Position numbers and translations under genes: made by a program. From Candidatus Dadabacteria bacterium (GTDB lineage Bacteria; Desulfobacterota_D; UBA1144; Nemesobacterales; UBA2774): 7,529 nt of DNA. The notes beneath the pieces were generated by a model that saw nothing but the letters and a program-made list of their open reading frames with translations, was not told the DNA's origin and searched no databases. Location: contig QIHJ01000295.1 in the NCBI GenBank assembly GCA_003229065.1, positions 1-7,529 of the forward strand, read 5' to 3'. This document shows positions 5,479 through 7,529 of this stretch, in pieces; the stretch's first letter is position 1, and the number at the start of each line of letters is the position of its first letter.

Positions 5479-5691
5479 CTAGCGCTTCTCGCACTCCTTT
5501 AAATCCCTATAGCAGCGGTCCATGCACTTCTTTTTTTCTATAGGGTCCGGGCTCGTGCAGATCTCAGTCAGGCAGATCTCATACGCCCTGTCGCAATAGA
5601 GTTTTGAATTAGCCTGTACTTGTATAATTTCAACCCCTGTTTGCGCCAGATAAAAATTCGACAGTATTAAAATGGTTATTAGAAAGGACAT
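5479..5691 (-). CDS. Small secreted cysteine-rich protein of unknown family
   Basis: I chose the ATG at 5691, giving 70 residues; a TTG one codon earlier is also in frame, and neither has a Shine-Dalgarno sequence. Residues 1 to about 16 are a hydrophobic signal-peptide-like segment (MSFLITILILSNFYLA). The remainder contains six Cys with spacing C-x6-C-x4-C-x10-C-x3-C-x6-C in Lys/Glu/Asp-rich, helix-prone sequence around a TSPDPIE turn. This suggests a small helical hairpin held by disulfides in the periplasm or outside the cell, though metal binding is possible. I do not recognise the family. It lies 180 bp upstream of the channel gene on the same strand with no clear terminator between, so co-transcription with the channel and binding protein is possible. 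Upstream is a strong hairpin that probably ends the previous transcript. Confidence 0.68.
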   Translation of the reverse strand: MSFLITILILSNFYLAQTGVEIIQVQANSKLYCDRAYEICLTEICTSPDPIEKKKCMDRCYRDLKECEKR

Positions 5692-5744
5692 CAATAGAGG
5701 ATATCACAGCTTGGAATTGTTTTATAGATGGTAAAATGAATCAA

Positions 5745-5765
5745 GGGGGAGTAAGGTACTCCCCC
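5745..5765 (-). terminator. Strong hairpin, probable terminator of the acidic-protein gene
   Basis: GGGGGAGTA (5745-5753) and TACTCCCCC (5757-5765) form a perfect 9-bp stem around AGG. It lies 25 bp after the stop of the acidic-protein gene at 5791. The following - strand sequence is T-rich (TTGATTCATTTTA) rather than an uninterrupted T run, so termination could be partial and allow some readthrough to the genes below. Confidence 0.62.
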
Positions 5766-5790
5766 CGATTATATTCAAAAACTCAAAATC

Positions 5791-6018
5791 TTATTTCTCT
5801 GCGTCGTCAGCCATTTCGCCGCCGGGTATTTCACCCTCAGCGGTATCTTCAGTGGCTTCTTCAGCGCCTTCGTCATTGCCGGCGGCATCATCTGCCATCT
5901 CGCCGCCTTCAATCTCGCCTTCTTCGGCCATTGCCGGCTGACTCGTGATTATTGAAGCCCCGCCGAATGAAACGCCCATTACCAGCATGAGCGCGAATAA
6001 AAAGGTTGTCAATCTCAT
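5791..6018 (-). CDS. Small acidic secreted protein with an internal repeat, unknown function
   Basis: The start is set at ATG 6016-6018 because AGGAGGG (6026-6032) stands 7 bp before it; an upstream in-frame ATG at 6051 has no such site and would spoil the signal peptide. The 75-residue product begins with a clear Sec signal peptide ending QPAMA (cleavage after A31). The 44-residue mature part is almost all Glu, Asp, Gly and Ala, with one Lys at the very end, and should be disordered. A 13-residue unit, EGEI(E/P)GGEMADDA, occurs twice (residues 33-45 and 61-73). Such acidic secreted peptides may bind cations or basic proteins, but no function is known to me. It has its own consensus promoter at 6154-6182 and a strong hairpin downstream, so it is probably mostly a single-gene transcript between the sigma factor and the Cys-rich protein. 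Confidence 0.78.
   Translation of the reverse strand: MRLTTFLFALMLVMGVSFGGASIITSQPAMAEEGEIEGGEMADDAAGNDEGAEEATEDTAEGEIPGGEMADDAEK
5800..5922 (-). repeat. Two 39-bp direct repeat units inside the acidic-protein gene
   Basis: Units at 5884-5922 and 5800-5838 encode EGEIEGGEMADDA and EGEIPGGEMADDA, 84 bp apart. The protein copies differ at one residue while the DNA copies differ at several bases, which points to an old in-gene duplication kept under protein-level constraint. Confidence 0.8.
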
Positions 6019-6153
6019 AATGTAACCCTCCTGAATTGATTTGCCTGCCACCTAATGGCCGGCATGATTAACGTTGCAAATTCTGTACCATGAAACCGTA
6101 TATATGTATTGTCTAATGATATCGGTCATTTATTTTTATCCTTGAGACGATCT

Positions 6154-6182
6154 AGTATAAAATACCGTTTAGGCTGTGTCAA
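6154..6182 (-). promoter_or_regulatory. Consensus sigma-70 promoter for the acidic-protein gene
   Basis: On the - strand, TTGACA (6182-6177), a 17-bp spacer and TATACT (6159-6154) give a full -35 match and a 5/6 -10 at optimal spacing. Transcription should start near 6147, leaving an untranslated leader of about 130 nt before the ATG at 6018. An inverted repeat overlaps the -35 box. Confidence 0.8.
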
Positions 6183-6190
6183 ATCACACA
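6175..6190. promoter_or_regulatory. Inverted repeat overlapping the -35 box, candidate operator
   Basis: TGTGTCAAATCACACA is a TGTGT-N6-ACACA inverted repeat. The layout resembles sites of CRP/FNR-family regulators (TGTGA-N6-TCACA for CRP), though the fifth base of each arm differs. It covers the -35 hexamer of the promoter for the acidic-protein gene, a position more consistent with repression than activation. Confidence 0.4.
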
Positions 6191-6267
6191 ACTAAAAAGT
6201 GTAATGTAGTACAGTAAGCCTTAAATGTCTGAGACTGCTCATAATGCAATTCCAATCACTATTCGTA

Positions 6268-7401
6268 TTAAGTACGGAAGTTTTTAAGAGCTTCCTTCAT
6301 CTTACAAACGGATAGTTTCTTTAGAGCCTTTTTCTCAATCTGCCTGATTCTTTCCCGTGTAAGGTGAAATTTCTTGCCTATATCATCGAGCGTAACCGTA
6401 TCTTTTCTGTCTATGCCGAACCGCATTCTGAGCACCTCTTCCTCTTTCGGGCTGAGTAGTGATAGTGAACGACGTATGCTTTTTTTAAGCTCGTCGTCCA
6501 CGATAAGGCAGTCGGGAGAAATAGAATCACTATTCTCTATGAAATCGTAAAGAGTTCTCTTTTCACCGTCTACGGGAGTATCCAGACTCACGGATTCGTT
6601 CGTAATTTTCAGAATACGCTTTACATACTTTAAAGGCACCCCGGATTGCTCCGCTATTTCTCCGGCCAAGGGACTTCTGCCGTTTTCTTTCAATAGGATC
6701 GCTCTCGTTCTGTAGACTCTGTTCGTTACCTCAAGCAGATATACCGGGACCCTGACAGCTCCTCTGTGCACCAATATCGCTCTTGTAATAGACTGGTAAA
6801 TCCACCAGGAAGCATAGGTCGAGAATCTATACCCCTTTGTATGATCGAAACGGTCTATAGCCCTCATAAGCCCTATATTTCCTTCCTGTATGAGGTCCAG
6901 GAAAGGAAGGCCGTGGTTTACGTAACGCTTTGCTATACTAATCACCAAACGCAGATTAGCGTTAGCGAATCTCTTCTTCAGCTGTTTGGATCTCTCGCTG
7001 TATGCTCTAAGGGATGCCCGCAGTCTCTGTGTGTTTTTTATGCCGCATTCACAGCCACTCCGGGTTTGTGTGTTCTTTTCGAGCCACGACTGTATCTCTT
7101 TTGCTTTTAAATCACATCTTTTTATCTTTGTCGGAAGCTCTATCTCTTCTCTCAGAGTAAGTAGGGGTTCGTTCGCTATATCGCTGAAGTAATCGTTCAT
7201 TATTCTGAACTGGTCGTCCGTATGGGGTTTATTCTCCTGCGGGCGGACAGGAGAGTGGTTTTCCTTAGAGAGTTCATTCTCAGTGCTTTGAACATTTAGG
7301 AACTGTCCTCCGTTTATGCCCACAGTGTCCGTAGATTTATCATAGGTATCGGGAAAGGACGGGGTTTCGTTATCGGCTGCCTGAGCTTCTTGATATTTCA
7401 T
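6268..7401 (-). CDS. RNA polymerase sigma-70 family factor (RpoD/RpoS-like, lacking region 1.1)
   Basis: The 377-residue product starts with a polar, probably disordered segment (1-65) instead of RpoD region 1.1. Region 1.2 follows (NDYFSDIANEPLLTLREEIEL, 69-89), then a variable stretch, region 2 (NLRLVISIAKRY at 149; LDLIQEGNIGLMRAIDRFD; KGYRFSTYASWWI, the -10 recognition and melting part, 189-201), region 3 (about 225-300) and region 4 (VLRMRFGID; helix-turn-helix VTLDDIGKKFHLTRERIRQIEKKALKKL, 336-363) that reads the -35. All core parts are intact, so it should be functional. The -10 reading helix is close to RpoD (WWI.QSITRAI), but Tyr202 stands where RpoD has Arg. The length and missing 1.1 fit a group 2 (RpoS-like) or alternative factor. 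The variable stretch contains C96 and a CEC pair (117, 119), unusual for the family. AAGGAG (7409-7414) lies 7 bp before the ATG. A possible upstream gene ends 38 bp away. Confidence 0.93.
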   Translation of the reverse strand: MKYQEAQAADNETPSFPDTYDKSTDTVGINGGQFLNVQSTENELSKENHSPVRPQENKPHTDDQFRIMNDYFSDIANEPLLTLREEIELPTKIKRCDLKAKEIQSWLEKNTQTRSGCECGIKNTQRLRASLRAYSERSKQLKKRFANANLRLVISIAKRYVNHGLPFLDLIQEGNIGLMRAIDRFDHTKGYRFSTYASWWIYQSITRAILVHRGAVRVPVYLLEVTNRVYRTRAILLKENGRSPLAGEIAEQSGVPLKYVKRILKITNESVSLDTPVDGEKRTLYDFIENSDSISPDCLIVDDELKKSIRRSLSLLSPKEEEVLRMRFGIDRKDTVTLDDIGKKFHLTRERIRQIEKKALKKLSVCKMKEALKNFRT

Positions 7402-7439
7402 TAGCTTTCTCCTTTTTGGGCTCTCTCCTTCTTGAGATT

Positions 7440-7529
7440 TTATATCCGTGTGATTAAACCTGAGTGGTTAAATACAAGCTTCCAGATATCCTCCGTCATC
7501 CTTTCTTTATCTGCTTTCTTATCTTGAGT
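7440..7529 (-). CDS. C-terminal end of a possible upstream gene, truncated by the window edge
   Basis: A - strand frame is open from the window edge to TAA at 7440-7442, giving 29 residues ending DIWKLVFNHSGLITRI after a Lys/Asp/Glu-rich part. It ends 38 bp before the sigma-factor start, a normal spacing within an operon. The piece is too short to identify. An internal ATG (7497-7499) could instead open a 19-residue peptide. Confidence 0.35.
   Translation of the reverse strand, partial: TQDKKADKERMTEDIWKLVFNHSGLITRI

Noticed and set aside
5466..5490. Short palindrome resembling a tRNA T arm (GGAATCGAATTCC)
   Set aside because: The bases flanking it do not pair as a T stem and no other tRNA arms are nearby; it overlaps the stop of the Cys-rich gene.
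5736..5948. Plus-strand Arg-rich 70-codon frame
   Set aside because: It is the complement of the acidic repeat gene; its composition is explained by the Glu/Asp codons on the other strand.
3028..7529. Integrated island bounded by a repeated tRNA-Pro 3' end
   Set aside because: I looked for a second copy of the T arm and acceptor end of the tRNA to the right and saw none in the window; no integrase is present either.
1..7529. CRISPR array or insertion sequence
   Set aside because: No regularly spaced repeats, transposase or matched terminal inverted repeats with target duplications were seen.

Overview
The window looks like the chromosome of a Gram-negative bacterium of moderate GC content. 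The evidence is a hybrid histidine kinase, an exosortase-type IPTL-CTERM sorting signal, a periplasmic-type binding lipoprotein and a group-2-like sigma-70 factor. The IPTL-CTERM signal and the kinase style suggest a delta-proteobacterium-like or related environmental lineage, but that is inference and no taxonomic marker here is decisive.

Left third (1-2090). The window opens inside a hybrid sensor kinase on the + strand (ATPase domain, then receiver). Overlapping its last codons is a stranded C-terminal fragment carrying a complete IPTL-CTERM signal, followed by a strong terminator with a TTCG loop. A SIMPL-domain (DUF541) membrane-anchored protein lies on the - strand. A near-copy of the first terminator sits upstream of that gene at 2062, with no + strand gene ending there.

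Middle (2200-3105). A 26-bp near-perfect palindrome abuts a consensus sigma-70 promoter (TTGACA-N17-TATATT). The promoter would drive a possible 38-codon basic peptide, then a leader with an orphan full-length Shine-Dalgarno sequence, then an unrecognised 132-residue protein with a C-terminal zinc ribbon. A tRNA-Pro (anticodon CGG) with encoded CCA follows.

Right part (3183-7529), all on the - strand. In transcription order it holds the tail of a possible unidentified gene, a sigma-70 family factor, a small acidic secreted protein with an internal 13-residue repeat and its own consensus promoter, a small secreted six-cysteine protein, a prokaryotic pentameric ligand-gated ion channel (GLIC/ELIC type), and a PstS-like phosphate-type binding lipoprotein 43 bp behind the channel. 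No ABC permease or ATPase accompanies the binding protein.

The most interesting content is the channel plus binding-protein pair. It could be a periplasmic sensing unit in which a soluble ligand or ligand-bound binding protein gates an inner-membrane channel. The two small secreted proteins upstream may or may not belong to it. The second candidate is the palindrome/promoter/small-peptide/zinc-ribbon unit.
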